From positions 2,009,501 to 2,073,500 of the forward strand of contig NZ_JAENXS010000001.1 in assembly GCF_016612535.1 (NCBI RefSeq): a stretch of 64,000 bases of DNA. The letters run 5' to 3'. The notes beneath the pieces were generated by a model, which was not told the DNA's origin, made no database searches, and worked only from the letters and a program-made list of their open reading frames with translations. Position 1 is the first letter of the stretch. Each line of letters starts with the position of its first letter. Below, piece after piece: positions 17,031 through 25,045 of this stretch. Source of the DNA: Bradyrhizobium diazoefficiens. Lineage in GTDB: Bacteria > Pseudomonadota > Alphaproteobacteria > Rhizobiales > Xanthobacteraceae. The translations under genes and the position numbers were made by a program.

Positions 17031-17687
17031 TTACGCGCTCACGCCCGCGCCGATGGGACACGACACGCCGGTGCCGCCGAGGCCGCAATAGCCGGCGGGG
17101 TTCTTCGCCAGATATTGCTGATGATAGTCCTCGGCGAAGTAGAATTCGCCGGCCGGCGCGATCTCGGTGGTGATGGCGCCGAGGCCCTTTGCCGCGAGCG
17201 CCTTCTGATAGAGCTTCTTCGACTCGTCGGCCGCTGTCTTCTGCGCCTCGGAGTACGTGTAGATCGCGCTGCGATACTGCGTGCCGACGTCGTTGCCCTG
17301 GCGCATGCCCTGCGTCGGGTTGTGGCTCTCCCAGAACGTCTTCAGAAGCTTCTCGTAGGAAATCTTCTTCGGATCGAACACGACCAGCACCAGTTCGGTG
17401 TGGCCGGTGCGTCCCGAACAGGTCTCTTCATAGGTCGGGTTCGGCGTGTGGCCGCCGGCATAGCCGACAGCGGTCGCATAGATGCCGTCGCCAAGCTCCC
17501 AGAATTTGCGCTCGGCGCCCCAGAAGCAGCCGAGCCCGAACACGGCCTGCTCGAGGCCTGCGGGATAAGGCGGCTGCAACTTCGCGCCGTTGACGAAATG
17601 GCTGGTCGCGGTCGGAATGGCTTGCGCACGGCCGGGCAGCGCTTCAGCTGCGCTCGGCAATGCGGTGGTCTTGCGCATGAACAGCAT
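17031..17687 (-). CDS. msrA: Peptide methionine sulfoxide reductase A
   Basis: A 218-aa MsrA that reduces methionine-S-sulfoxide. The catalytic segment is [17 protein letters not shown] with the reactive Cys, followed by [25 protein letters not shown] and the C-terminal [13 protein letters not shown], which supplies the resolving cysteines. An N-terminal extension of about 40 residues precedes the core. ATG 17687 is used; ATG 17678 is possible. It stands alone, without msrB. Confidence 0.93.
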   Translation of the reverse strand: MLFMRKTTALPSAAEALPGRAQAIPTATSHFVNGAKLQPPYPAGLEQAVFGLGCFWGAERKFWELGDGIYATAVGYAGGHTPNPTYEETCSGRTGHTELVLVVFDPKKISYEKLLKTFWESHNPTQGMRQGNDVGTQYRSAIYTYSEAQKTAADESKKLYQKALAAKGLGAITTEIAPAGEFYFAEDYHQQYLAKNPAGYCGLGGTGVSCPIGAGVSA

Positions 17688-17819
17688 GGACGGATCTCCG
17701 AGAAACGAGCTGTCGGTCGCCTGAACCAGGCGCTCAGGCGGCGTGCTCGCGATCGAGTGGGAATATAAGTCTTTACGCAGAAAGGCGCAGCCTCGTTACG
17801 GCGCCCCTTATTTGCAGCT

Positions 17820-17875
17820 CAATCCCGGCGGGAATTGAAGATCAATCCCGGCGGGAATTGAAGATCAATCCCGGG
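17820..17875. repeat. 23-bp tandem repeat (2.4 copies) at the stop of a membrane-protein gene
   Basis: A 23-base unit beginning CAATCCCGGCGGGAATT occurs exactly at 17820-17842 and 17843-17865, with a third partial copy from 17866. The TGA of the leftward gene (17865-17867) lies at the copy 2/3 junction, so the duplication is at the 3' end of that gene. Confidence 0.85.
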
Positions 17876-18182
17876 AATAGCCGATCAGCGGCTTGCGGGG
17901 GCGGAACAGGATCATCAGCAGGATGCCCAAAATGCCCAGCACGGCGAAGACCGGCTGGTCCAGCACCAGGCGGATCACCGAGGTCCAGAGCCAGGGCGCC
18001 TTGGCCTCGACCCAGGTCCGGAACGCCGTCTGGCTGGTCTGATTGATATCATTCCAGAACTGGCCGAACCGGGTGAATCGCAGGGTCTGGTCGGCGACCC
18101 AGCGGGCGCCGTCATAGACCATGAAGAAGAACCCGCCGGCCAGCAGCAACAAGCCAATTAGTCGGAAAAAGCCGCGGATCAT
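17865..18182 (-). CDS. Small two-span membrane protein of unknown function
   Basis: A 105-aa protein with a first hydrophobic segment at residues 5-24 (FRLIGLLLLAGGFFFMVYDG) and a second at about 74-92 (PVFAVLGILGILLMILF), separated by an amphipathic loop with aromatic residues. It ends RPRKPLIGYSRD. No family is recognised. The 3' end lies in a 23-bp tandem repeat; the last residues YSRD are encoded by the repeat edge. It is divergent from rpsT. Confidence 0.65.
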   Translation of the reverse strand: MIRGFFRLIGLLLLAGGFFFMVYDGARWVADQTLRFTRFGQFWNDINQTSQTAFRTWVEAKAPWLWTSVIRLVLDQPVFAVLGILGILLMILFRPRKPLIGYSRD

Positions 18183-18327
18183 GCCCCACCCTCTATGGTC
18201 GTCCGAACGGGCGACCCCAATAAGCGCCGTCAGCCAATAGCCAAGAGACGGCAGAAATTCAACCTCATCAGGGCGTTACGGGCCGCGCTCGGCGCGCCCA
18301 ATGCCCATTTTCCAGACCTGGAAAGCG

Positions 18328-18356
18328 TTGACGGTGCCAAAGACCCCCTCTATAAG
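18328..18356 (+). promoter_or_regulatory. Probable rpsT promoter with long leader
   Basis: TTGACG (18328-18333) and TATAAG (18351-18356) with 17-base spacing. Transcription would begin near 18363, leaving a leader of about 210 bases before rpsT. The rest of the 18183-18573 gap has no convincing ORF. Confidence 0.55.
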
Positions 18357-18573
18357 GGCGCCAACTGGCGGCGGGCGCAATCCTGCCGCCGCTGTTCTTT
18401 GAGCAGTTGCAGGCTCTTTTGTTTGAGCCTCAGAGATGGCCGCAAGTCCGTCGCTCATGTTCCGGGAACAGCCCAGCAACCGAACCCCCTGAATCCGAGC
18501 GTCGATTCCGCGGTCACGCTGCCGGCGCCACCCGACCAAGACGCGACCGGTACCGCATAAGGACATTGAGACC

Positions 18574-18840
18574 ATGGCCAATACCACTTCCGCCAAGAAG
18601 GCGACGCGCAAGATCGCCCGCCGCACCGCCGTCAACAAGTCGCGCCGCACCCAGATGCGCGGTGCCGTGCGTAACGTCGAAGAAGCCATCAAGACCGGCG
18701 ATCGCGCCGCCGCCGTCAAGGCGCTGGCCAGTGCCGAGCCCGAGCTGATGCGCGCCGCGCAGCGCAACATCATTCACAAGAACAACGCCAGCCGCAAAGT
18801 CTCGCGCCTCACCGCGCAGATCGCCAAGCTCGCCAAGTAA
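18574..18840 (+). CDS. rpsT: 30S ribosomal protein S20
   Basis: An 88-aa basic, helical protein that binds 16S rRNA. It starts [33 protein letters not shown] and ends [12 protein letters not shown], the standard S20 pattern and length. TAAGGACATTGAGACC precedes the ATG. The gene sits upstream of dnaA with an intervening non-coding region, as in related genomes. The 3' end is followed by iterated copies of its own last codons (18832-18870). Confidence 0.95.
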   Translation: MANTTSAKKATRKIARRTAVNKSRRTQMRGAVRNVEEAIKTGDRAAAVKALASAEPELMRAAQRNIIHKNNASRKVSRLTAQIAKLAK

Positions 18841-18870
18841 GCTCGGCAAGTAAGTTCGCTGAGTAAGCCC
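18832..18870. repeat. Iterated 13-bp segment at the rpsT stop codon
   Basis: Three successive diverging copies of a GCAAGTAAGCTCG-like unit begin at 18832, 18846 and 18859, the first containing the rpsT TAA. Confidence 0.6.
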
Positions 18871-18926
18871 ACCAAGCGATCGAGTCATTCGATCGGGTGA
18901 GGCAATCGAGCATCGCGCTCTCAATC

Positions 18927-18952
18927 AGCCCGGCTTTTACGCCGGGCTTTTT
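18927..18952 (+). terminator. Rho-independent terminator after rpsT
   Basis: AGCCCGGC-TTTTAC-GCCGGGCT followed by TTTTT, 87 bases after the rpsT stop. Confidence 0.9.
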
Positions 18953-18959
18953 GTTGCGT

Positions 18960-19640
18960 GTCACAAGTCACGCTTGCGGTCGTTGGGTGACCAATCTTTC
19001 GTTGGCAGACTTTCGTCGTGGTCGCCACGCAGCATTCCGTAATTCTACTTGCCGTTGTTTTTGCAACAGCTGAAACTTTTCACCGCGCTGCGAAAAACCC
19101 CTGCAGGGTGGCGCAAACTTGCATTCGCGCGCGCGCGAGTTCTGCACACCGTAGTTTCACCGGAATATGTTTCGCGTCGGGTTACCCTGCGAAACGCGAC
19201 TCAAAAAGCGGTGTCTCGCTAATCACTTATCGACATAGCGGCGCCAAGCATTTGGAAAATTCGCGCGCGCGGCACGCGCGTGACGCTTTTGTAAAAAATT
19301 TTTGGCGGTGGCGAGGAATTGTCACATGACGCGCCGCTCTTTCGAATCTGTGCACGAATCCAAAAACTTGCTCCGAAGCCTGTGAACAACTCGCGCGCGG
19401 CGTTAACGCAGATCAAGTTTTTAATCGCCTCAAGTCTGAATCAATTCCGTTGCGAGTCTTTCCGCTTAGTGTATTTCTTAAGCCGTCCGCAGCGCCCACG
19501 ATCTTGAGACCAGCGCGGTTTTAGAAAACGGGGCGAGCGTGCAAATCGGCGGCGGTGTGCACGTTGGCGACGCTTCAACAAGCGATTGTCGGTTCAAACC
19601 CTACAGCAATGTGGGGATGGTAGCTCTTTGTCTGAATGTC
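18960..19640. other. Gene-free region upstream of dnaA; candidate replication origin
   Basis: No convincing ORF is present. A stretch at 19227-19450 carries DnaA-box-like 9-mers (TTATCGACA at 19227-19235; TGTGAACAA at 19381-19389; weaker TGTGCACGA at 19350-19358) around AT-rich runs (TTTTGTAAAAAATTTTT near 19287) and a second AT-rich stretch at 19415-19450. Close relatives place oriC beside dnaA. The boxes are few and imperfect, so this is a candidate only. Confidence 0.35.
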
Positions 19641-19644
19641 TCCA

Positions 19645-19667
19645 AGCGGGATCTTTCCGATCCCGCT
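19645..19667. other. Hairpin with 9-bp stem upstream of dnaA
   Basis: AGCGGGATC-TTTCC-GATCCCGCT is a perfect 9-bp stem with a 5-base loop. No T tract follows, so it is not an obvious terminator. It could be part of a leader or an origin-region element. Confidence 0.5.
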
Positions 19668-19836
19668 CGCGTCAAGCGCTCGTGAGAGACATCGTCAAAC
19701 TGCCCCGACACGCGAATGGCGAAGCCGAGCGGACGAACAGTGCAGACGGGCTGGGCATCGGCGACCTTGGTCGTAGTTGTCTTCTAGGACACGCAGGACC
19801 TTGCCGTGCGCAATCACGGCAGGACGGGGAGGTATC

Positions 19837-20100
19837 ATGTCTTACGGACTCAACGCGGTATTGAAACAAATCTCTTTTTCGAACGATGCCGTTCTGGGTC
19901 TGTCGGACTTCCAGCCTCCCGCATGTGACGAAGCGCTGAGTACGCGCTGACCTCGCGACCCCTCCATCTCTGACATCGCTGATCTGACCGCGGCGTTTCC
20001 GCCGAACGGTCGAGCTATGTCCGATGATGAACTCGCTAGAGGTCGCGCCATTCTAGAGTCCTGGCAGGAACTCTGCATGGCGCTCACGAAGCAACCTTAA
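19837..20100 (+). pseudogene. Small ORF upstream of dnaA interrupted by an in-frame TGA
   Basis: ATG 19837 follows GGGGAGG at a 5-base spacing. The frame reads MSYGLNAVLKQISFSNDAV...STR and hits TGA at 19948-19950 after 37 codons. The same frame then continues for 49 more codons (PRDPSISDIADLTAAFPPNGRAMSDDELARGRAILESWQEL...) to TAA at 20098-20100, 21 bases before dnaA. The second half looks protein-like. Codon choice is less GC-rich at third positions than in neighbours. It may be a decayed small gene, a sequencing error, or a 37-aa peptide; I do not recognise a family. Confidence 0.35.
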
Positions 20101-20121
20101 TCTCTCAAGAAAAGTTTTCTC

Positions 20122-21537
20122 ATGATGACAACACCGGAACAGGATCGCTGGTCGCGCGTGAAGAGCAGGCTGCGCTCGAACGTCGGCGAAGACGTCTACA
20201 CGAGCTGGTTTGCGCGCATGGATCTCGAAGGCGTGCAGGAGGAGAGCGTGCGTCTCTCGGTCCCGACCCGCTTCCTGAAGAGCTGGATCCAGGCCCATTA
20301 CGCCGAGCGCGTGCTGTCGTGCTGGCAGGCCGAAATGCCGGAAGTGCATCGCATCGACCTCACCGTTCGCACCGCGGTGCGCCCCGTGGTGCAGCCGAAG
20401 GAAGCGCCGGTGCCGGTCGAGACGCGTCGCACCCCCGCGCCCGAGCTGCGTTCGACCGCGACCGCGCCGGTCTCCGCCAACCATGATGCGCTCGGCGGCT
20501 CGCCGCTCGATCCGCGCCTGACCTTTGCGAGCTTCGTCATCGGCCGCTCCAACACGCTGGCGCATGCGGCGGCACGCCAGGTCGCCGAGGGGCGCCGCGG
20601 CGATCCCGTGATGTTCAACCCGCTCTACATCCATGCCGGTGTCGGCCTCGGCAAGACGCATCTGCTGCAGGCGGTGACCTGGGCCGGCAATTCCGGCAAC
20701 GAGCGCAAGGTGCTCTATCTCACCGCGGAAAAATTCATGTACGGCTTCGTCGCCGCGCTGAAGACGCAGACGGCGCTGGCCTTCAAGGAAGCGCTGCGCG
20801 GCATCGACGTGCTGGTCATCGACGATCTCCAGTTCCTGCAGGGCAAGTCGACGCAGGCCGAGTTCTGCCACACGCTGAATGCGCTGATCGATGCCGGCCG
20901 CCAGGTCGTGATCGCAGCCGACCGTCCGCCGTCCGATCTGGAAAGCCTCGACGACCGCGTCCGCTCCCGGCTCGCCGGCGGCCTCGTGGTCGAGATGGGC
21001 TCGCTCGGCGAAGAGCTGCGGCTCGGCATTCTCAAGTCGCGCGTCGCGGCCGCCCGCACCCACCATGCGACCTTCGACGTGCCGGAGGAGGTGCTGACCT
21101 ATCTCGCCCGCGCCATCACCCATAACGGCCGGGATCTCGAAGGCGCGATCAACCGCCTGCTGGCGCATTCGAAGCTCAACAACCGGCCGGTGACGCTGGA
21201 GATGGCCGAGCACGAAGTGCGCGACCTGATCCGACCGCAGGAGCCGAAGCGGATCAAGATCGAGGACATCCAGCGCGTGGTGGCACGGCAGTATAATGTC
21301 AGCCGCTCCGACCTCCTGTCCTCGCGCCGGACCGCCAATGTGGTGCGTCCGCGCCAGGTGGCGATGTACCTCGCCAAGACCCTGACCCTGCGCTCGCTCC
21401 CCGAGATCGGCCGCCGTTTCGGTGGCCGCGACCACACCACGGTGCTGCACGCGGTGCGCAAGATCGAGGCCCTGGTTTCCAAGGACAATGCGCTGTCCGA
21501 GGAAGTGGAGTCGCTGAAGCGCCAGCTTCAGGAATAA
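20122..21537 (+). CDS. dnaA: Chromosomal replication initiator protein DnaA
   Basis: A 471-aa AAA+ ATPase that binds DnaA boxes and opens the origin. Domain I is at residues 8-80, followed by a variable Pro/Arg linker (about 85-135), Walker A GVGLGKT at 173-179, Walker B VLVIDD at 230-235, and the C-terminal helix-turn-helix signature [16 protein letters not shown] at 434-449. Two adjacent ATGs (20122, 20125) are possible; AAGAAAAG is the only upstream purine-rich segment. It heads the dnaA-dnaN-recF-gyrB order typical of bacterial origins. Confidence 0.97.
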   Translation: MMTTPEQDRWSRVKSRLRSNVGEDVYTSWFARMDLEGVQEESVRLSVPTRFLKSWIQAHYAERVLSCWQAEMPEVHRIDLTVRTAVRPVVQPKEAPVPVETRRTPAPELRSTATAPVSANHDALGGSPLDPRLTFASFVIGRSNTLAHAAARQVAEGRRGDPVMFNPLYIHAGVGLGKTHLLQAVTWAGNSGNERKVLYLTAEKFMYGFVAALKTQTALAFKEALRGIDVLVIDDLQFLQGKSTQAEFCHTLNALIDAGRQVVIAADRPPSDLESLDDRVRSRLAGGLVVEMGSLGEELRLGILKSRVAAARTHHATFDVPEEVLTYLARAITHNGRDLEGAINRLLAHSKLNNRPVTLEMAEHEVRDLIRPQEPKRIKIEDIQRVVARQYNVSRSDLLSSRRTANVVRPRQVAMYLAKTLTLRSLPEIGRRFGGRDHTTVLHAVRKIEALVSKDNALSEEVESLKRQLQE

Positions 21538-21561
21538 ACGCCTAAGCTTTCCTCCCCCTTC

Positions 21562-21590
21562 CCGCCGCCCCGGCCATGCCCGGGCGGCGG
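21562..21590 (+). terminator. GC-rich hairpin after dnaA (possible terminator)
   Basis: CCGCCGCCC and GGGCGGCGG form a 9-bp stem with an 11-base loop, 25 bases past the dnaA stop. The following bases are TCGTGTTTCT, not a proper T tract, so termination is uncertain. Confidence 0.45.
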
Positions 21591-21784
21591 TCGTGTTTCT
21601 GCCTGTAAATCGTGGGGAACTACCCCGCCATCCCTTGAATCCGGGGGCCATCCGCGCCACCTTGCGCGACCCTGGCGGCTTTGGTCATATCGGCTGGATC
21701 ACCCGGCTTCCGGGGTCTTCGGTGCCGCGGCGCGCTTTCCTCCGCCCGGCTTTTTCAATCTTTGGGGATCGGGCGAGTGGTGCA

Positions 21785-22903
21785 ATGAAAGTTACGGTCG
21801 AACGCGCGCAACTCCTGAAATCGCTGGGCCATGTCCACCGCGTGGTCGAGCGGCGCAACACGATTCCGATCCTGGGCAACGTGCTGGTCCGCGCCGAGAA
21901 CGCGAAATTGTCGCTGAAGGCGACCGACCTCGACCTCGAAGTGACGGAGACGCTGCCTGCGGAAACCGCGACCGCGGGCTCGACCACCGTGCCGGCGCAC
22001 ATGTTCTACGACATCGTGCGCAAGCTGCCGGATGGTTCGCAGATCGTGCTGGAAGCCGACGGCGACCGCGCGGTGCTGGCGATCCGCGCCGGCCGCTCGC
22101 GCTTCACGCTGCAGACGCTGCCGGAGAATGATTTCCCGGATCTCGCCACCGGCGACCTGTCGCATTCGTTCTCGCTCGCCGCCAAGGACGTCAAGCGGCT
22201 GATCGACCGGACCCAGTTCGCGATCTCCACCGAGGAAACGCGCTATTATCTCAACGGCATCTATCTTCATGCCGCGGGCACGGCGACGGCCGCGACCTTG
22301 CGCGGCGTCGCCACCGACGGCCACCGCCTCGCCCAGCTCGATCTGGTGCAGCCCAAGGGCGCCGAGGGCATGCCCGGCGTGATCGTGCCGCGCAAGACCG
22401 TCGGCGAGGTGCAGCGGCTGATCGAGGACACCGAAGCCGAAGTCACGATCGAGCTGTCGCAGGCCAAGATCCGCTTTACGATCGGCAACGTCGTGCTGAC
22501 CTCGAAACTGATCGACGGCACCTTCCCCGATTATGGCCGCGTCATTCCGCAGGGCAACGACAAGGAGCTCATTGTCGACAAGAAGGATTTCGAGAACGCG
22601 GTCGACCGCGTCTCGACGATATCGAGCGAGCGCGGTCGCGCGGTGAAATTGTCGCTGTCGCCGGGCAAGCTGGTGCTGTCGGTGACCAATCCGGATTCCG
22701 GCAGCGCCACCGAAGAGATCGAGGTCGAGTACGCCTCCGACGCGCTCGATATCGGCTTCAACTCCCGCTACCTCCTCGACATCGCCGCCCAGATCGAAGG
22801 CGACGTCGCCACGCTGAAGCTCGCCGATCCGGGCTCGCCGACCCTGGTCCAGGACAAGGACGACAAGAGCGCGCTGTATGTGCTGATGCCGATGCGGGTG
22901 TGA
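21785..22903 (+). CDS. dnaN: DNA polymerase III beta subunit (sliding clamp)
   Basis: A 372-aa ring-forming clamp that tethers DNA polymerase III. ATG 21785 gives the family start MKVTVERAQLLKSLGHVHRVVERRNTIPILGNVLV; longer in-frame starts upstream are rejected. Three clamp domains are visible, and the C-terminus ends SALYVLMPMRV, the usual ligand-pocket strand. The 247-base gap after dnaA holds one hairpin and no gene. Confidence 0.97.
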   Translation: MKVTVERAQLLKSLGHVHRVVERRNTIPILGNVLVRAENAKLSLKATDLDLEVTETLPAETATAGSTTVPAHMFYDIVRKLPDGSQIVLEADGDRAVLAIRAGRSRFTLQTLPENDFPDLATGDLSHSFSLAAKDVKRLIDRTQFAISTEETRYYLNGIYLHAAGTATAATLRGVATDGHRLAQLDLVQPKGAEGMPGVIVPRKTVGEVQRLIEDTEAEVTIELSQAKIRFTIGNVVLTSKLIDGTFPDYGRVIPQGNDKELIVDKKDFENAVDRVSTISSERGRAVKLSLSPGKLVLSVTNPDSGSATEEIEVEYASDALDIGFNSRYLLDIAAQIEGDVATLKLADPGSPTLVQDKDDKSALYVLMPMRV

Positions 22904-22965
22904 GGGAGGTGCCCCCTCCGCAGCACACCCTACCTCTGATGCCTAACGCGATGCCCATTGCTGTG

Positions 22966-23457
22966 CCCTCTCCCCTTGTGGGAGAGGGCTACTCCGCTGG
23001 CAGACACGCACTCGGTTGGGTGAGGGGTTTGTGCCGCAAGAGCCGTCCCATCGGCAAGACCCCAGACATCTCCGCCAATTCGCGAAGAACATGCGGCATG
23101 AGCCAACTGATGCGGAGACTGCAATGTGGCGGCTGCTCAGGGAACGGCGCCTATCGGACTTCAAGTTTCGTAGGCAGATCCCTTTCAAGAACTACATTCT
23201 CGATTTTGTCTGTTTCGATAAGCGCCTTGTGATCGAGATCGACGGAAGTCAGCATGCCGATTCGCAAAGCGATGCGACCCGGGATGCAATCCTCGCAGCC
23301 GAGGGATTTCTGATAGCCCGTTACTGGAACAACGACGTGCTGAAGCAATCCACTTCCGTCCAAGAGGATATTCTTGCAAAGCTTGCCGGGCGGTAAGATA
23401 CCCCTCACCCGTCGCCTCACTTCGTGAGGCGCCACCCTCTCCCACAAGGGGAGAGGG
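22966..23457. mobile_element. DUF559 gene bounded by perfect inverted repeats (putative REP-type element)
   Basis: The left end is a 23-base hairpin (22966-22988, CCCTCTCCCC-TTGTG-GGAGAGGG less one base) followed after 29 bases by GGGTGAGGGGT (23018-23028). The right end is the exact mirror: ACCCCTCACCC (23400-23410), 24 bases, then the exact reverse complement of the 23-base hairpin (23435-23457). The spacers between the two blocks differ. The 492-bp unit holds only a DUF559 gene and separates dnaN from recF, which usually adjoin. Mobility is inferred; no target-site duplication was identified. Confidence 0.5.
23031..23396 (+). CDS. DUF559 (Vsr-like PD-(D/E)XK) nuclease-like protein
   Basis: A 121-aa protein of the DUF559 family, related in fold to very-short-patch-repair endonucleases. 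Key segments are MRHEPTDAETAMWRLLRERRLSDFKFRRQIPFKNYILDFVCFDKRLVIEIDGSQH, with the catalytic-type D...ExDG, and LAAEGFLIARYWNNDVL. GTG 23031 is chosen because the terminal-repeat sequence GAGGGG supplies a ribosome-binding site 4-5 bases upstream; ATG 23091 would remove a conserved-looking LRQFAKNMR stretch. Its function is unproven; the flanking inverted repeats suggest it acts on them (inference). Confidence 0.8.
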   Translation: MPQEPSHRQDPRHLRQFAKNMRHEPTDAETAMWRLLRERRLSDFKFRRQIPFKNYILDFVCFDKRLVIEIDGSQHADSQSDATRDAILAAEGFLIARYWNNDVLKQSTSVQEDILAKLAGR

Positions 23458-23484
23458 GAAGAATCGCGTCCATCACGAATAAAT

Positions 23485-24621
23485 ATGACCCCCTCCCGCA
23501 TTCATCGCCTGACGCTGACGCATTTTCGCAATTATCGGGCGGCGGGGCTCGAGACGGCGGCTGACATGGTGGCGCTGGTCGGGCCGAATGGGGCGGGCAA
23601 GACCAATTGCATCGAGGCGATCTCGTTCCTGTCGCCGGGGCGCGGCTTAAGGCGCGCCACGCTGGACGACGTCGCCGACAACCAGGGCGACGGCTCCTGG
23701 GCGGTCTCCGCGCAGGTCGAGGGCGCGCTGGGGCTCGCCACCCTCGGCACCGGCATCGAGCCGCCGCAGGCCGACAGCGCCATCAGCCGGCGTTGCCGCA
23801 TCGACCGCGAGCCGGTCAATTCGGCCACCGCCTTCGGCGACCACATCCGCATGGTGTGGCTGACGCCGGCGATGGACGGATTGTTCCTGGGCGCGGGCTC
23901 CGAACGGCGGCGCTTCTTCGACCGCCTGGTGCTCGCGATCGACAGCCAGCACTCCAGCCGCATCTCCGCACTGGAACGTTCGTTGCGCTCGCGCAATCGC
24001 CTGCTCGAGACGCGCAATTACGACGACCATTGGTGTGATGCGATCGAGCGCGAGACCGCCGAACTTGCGGTCGCAGTCGCCGCGACGCGCGGCCAGACCG
24101 CGGCGCGGCTGACCGGCATGCTGAACGCGCGCGCGCAACAATCCGCGTTTCCGTCGGCGCAGATCGCACTCGACGGCTGGATGGAGAACGCGCTGCTGAG
24201 CGAGACCGCAACCTCGGTCGAGGACCGCTACCGCCAGATCCTGCGCGACAACCGCCCCCGCGACGCCATCGCCGGCCGCACCACCGACGGGCCGCATCTC
24301 ACCGATCTCCAGGTGATCTACGCGCCGAAAAGCATGCCCGCGCGCGACGCATCCACGGGGGAGCAGAAGGCGCTGCTGATCGGGCTGGTGCTGGCGCATG
24401 CGACGCTGGTCGCCGAGATGACCGGCATCGTGCCGCTGCTGCTGCTCGACGAGGTCGTCGCCCATCTCGATCCGAACCGTCGCACCGCGCTGTTCGACGA
24501 GCTGCGCAAGCTCGGCGCGCAGGTCTGGTTGACCGGCGCGGACCCGGCTGCGTTTGCCGAAATCGACGCTGGCGGCGAGGTCTTTGACGTCGAGAGCGGG
24601 CAGGTTTCGGCGCGGCGGTAG
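23485..24621 (+). CDS. recF: DNA replication/repair protein RecF
   Basis: A 378-aa SMC-like ATPase that helps load RecA at gaps. It starts MTPSRIHRLTLTHFRNYRAAGLE, with Walker A GPNGAGKT at 33-40 and the C-terminal signature region STGEQKALLIGLVLAHATL with Walker B LLLLDEVVAHLDPNRR. Length is normal. It is separated from dnaN by the DUF559 element. Confidence 0.95.
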   Translation: MTPSRIHRLTLTHFRNYRAAGLETAADMVALVGPNGAGKTNCIEAISFLSPGRGLRRATLDDVADNQGDGSWAVSAQVEGALGLATLGTGIEPPQADSAISRRCRIDREPVNSATAFGDHIRMVWLTPAMDGLFLGAGSERRRFFDRLVLAIDSQHSSRISALERSLRSRNRLLETRNYDDHWCDAIERETAELAVAVAATRGQTAARLTGMLNARAQQSAFPSAQIALDGWMENALLSETATSVEDRYRQILRDNRPRDAIAGRTTDGPHLTDLQVIYAPKSMPARDASTGEQKALLIGLVLAHATLVAEMTGIVPLLLLDEVVAHLDPNRRTALFDELRKLGAQVWLTGADPAAFAEIDAGGEVFDVESGQVSARR

Positions 24622-24625
24622 CGCC

Positions 24626-25045
24626 ATTGAACCCGCCTCGTTCAGGTCGCGACTAGCTCCCTGAGGCCGCACCGTCGGTGTCGCAGCCGTTGCAATCGCG
24701 GCGATGAATTCGAAACGCGCGCGATTTCCTTGGAGAGTGTCCATGACGACGGTAAGGTCCGGGACGAGAGTCCCGGCACGATGGCGGCTGTTCGTGTGCG
24801 GCCTCACATTGCTCGCTTGCGGCGCCGCGGCTGCAAGGCAGCACCCAATTGAACCTGCCCGGTTCCCGCCGCGACTAGCTGTCTGAGGCGGCGTCGGGGG
24901 TGTCGCAGCCTGCAATCGCGCAATGGAACGATCCGCGCGAAATCCGGGAGTTTGGTCGATGTCGACGATCACGCGCGGGACGCGAGCCCCGGCACGCTGG
25001 CGGCTGTTCGCATGCGGCCTTCTGTTGATGGCGAGCCCTGCGCTC
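24626..25045. repeat. Diverged tandem duplication of a promoter/signal-peptide region
   Basis: Two units with a period of about 216-222 bases start ATTGAACC at 24626 and 24848. Both carry a GCGACTAGCT..CTGAGGC..GC block, a GTGTCGCAGCC..TGCAATCGCG block and an ATG-started signal-peptide stretch (PARWRLF.CGL). Only the second continues into a full gene. The gap between recF and the next intact gene is filled by this duplication. Confidence 0.75.
24743..24886 (+). pseudogene. Orphan N-terminal fragment duplicating the next gene
   Basis: A 47-codon ORF from ATG 24743 (TTGGAGAG upstream) reads MTTVRSGTRVPARWRLFVCGLTLLACGAAA and matches the start of the downstream protein (MSTITRGTRAPARWRLFACGLLLMASPALAA). 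It then diverges and stops. It contains a chance lipobox-like LLAC. It is most simply the 5' half of a tandem duplication left without its body. Confidence 0.55.

Noticed and set aside
18195..18560. A 121-codon frame upstream of rpsT.
   Set aside because: The predicted promoter and leader of rpsT lie in it, there is no ribosome-binding site, and the translation has no protein-like pattern.
19591..19640. GGTTCAAACCC and a nearby GGTAGCTC that resemble tRNA T- and D-arm sequence.
   Set aside because: The order is reversed for a tRNA, the T-stem does not pair well and no acceptor stem can be built.
19586..19864. A 92-codon frame in the dnaA upstream region.
   Set aside because: No ribosome-binding site, unusual amino-acid composition, and it covers a perfect hairpin; the alternative frame from 19837 is better supported.
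22966..23457. Possibility that the hairpins flanking the DUF559 gene are a CRISPR array.
   Set aside because: There are only two mirror-image units, not direct repeats with regular spacers, and no cas genes are present.
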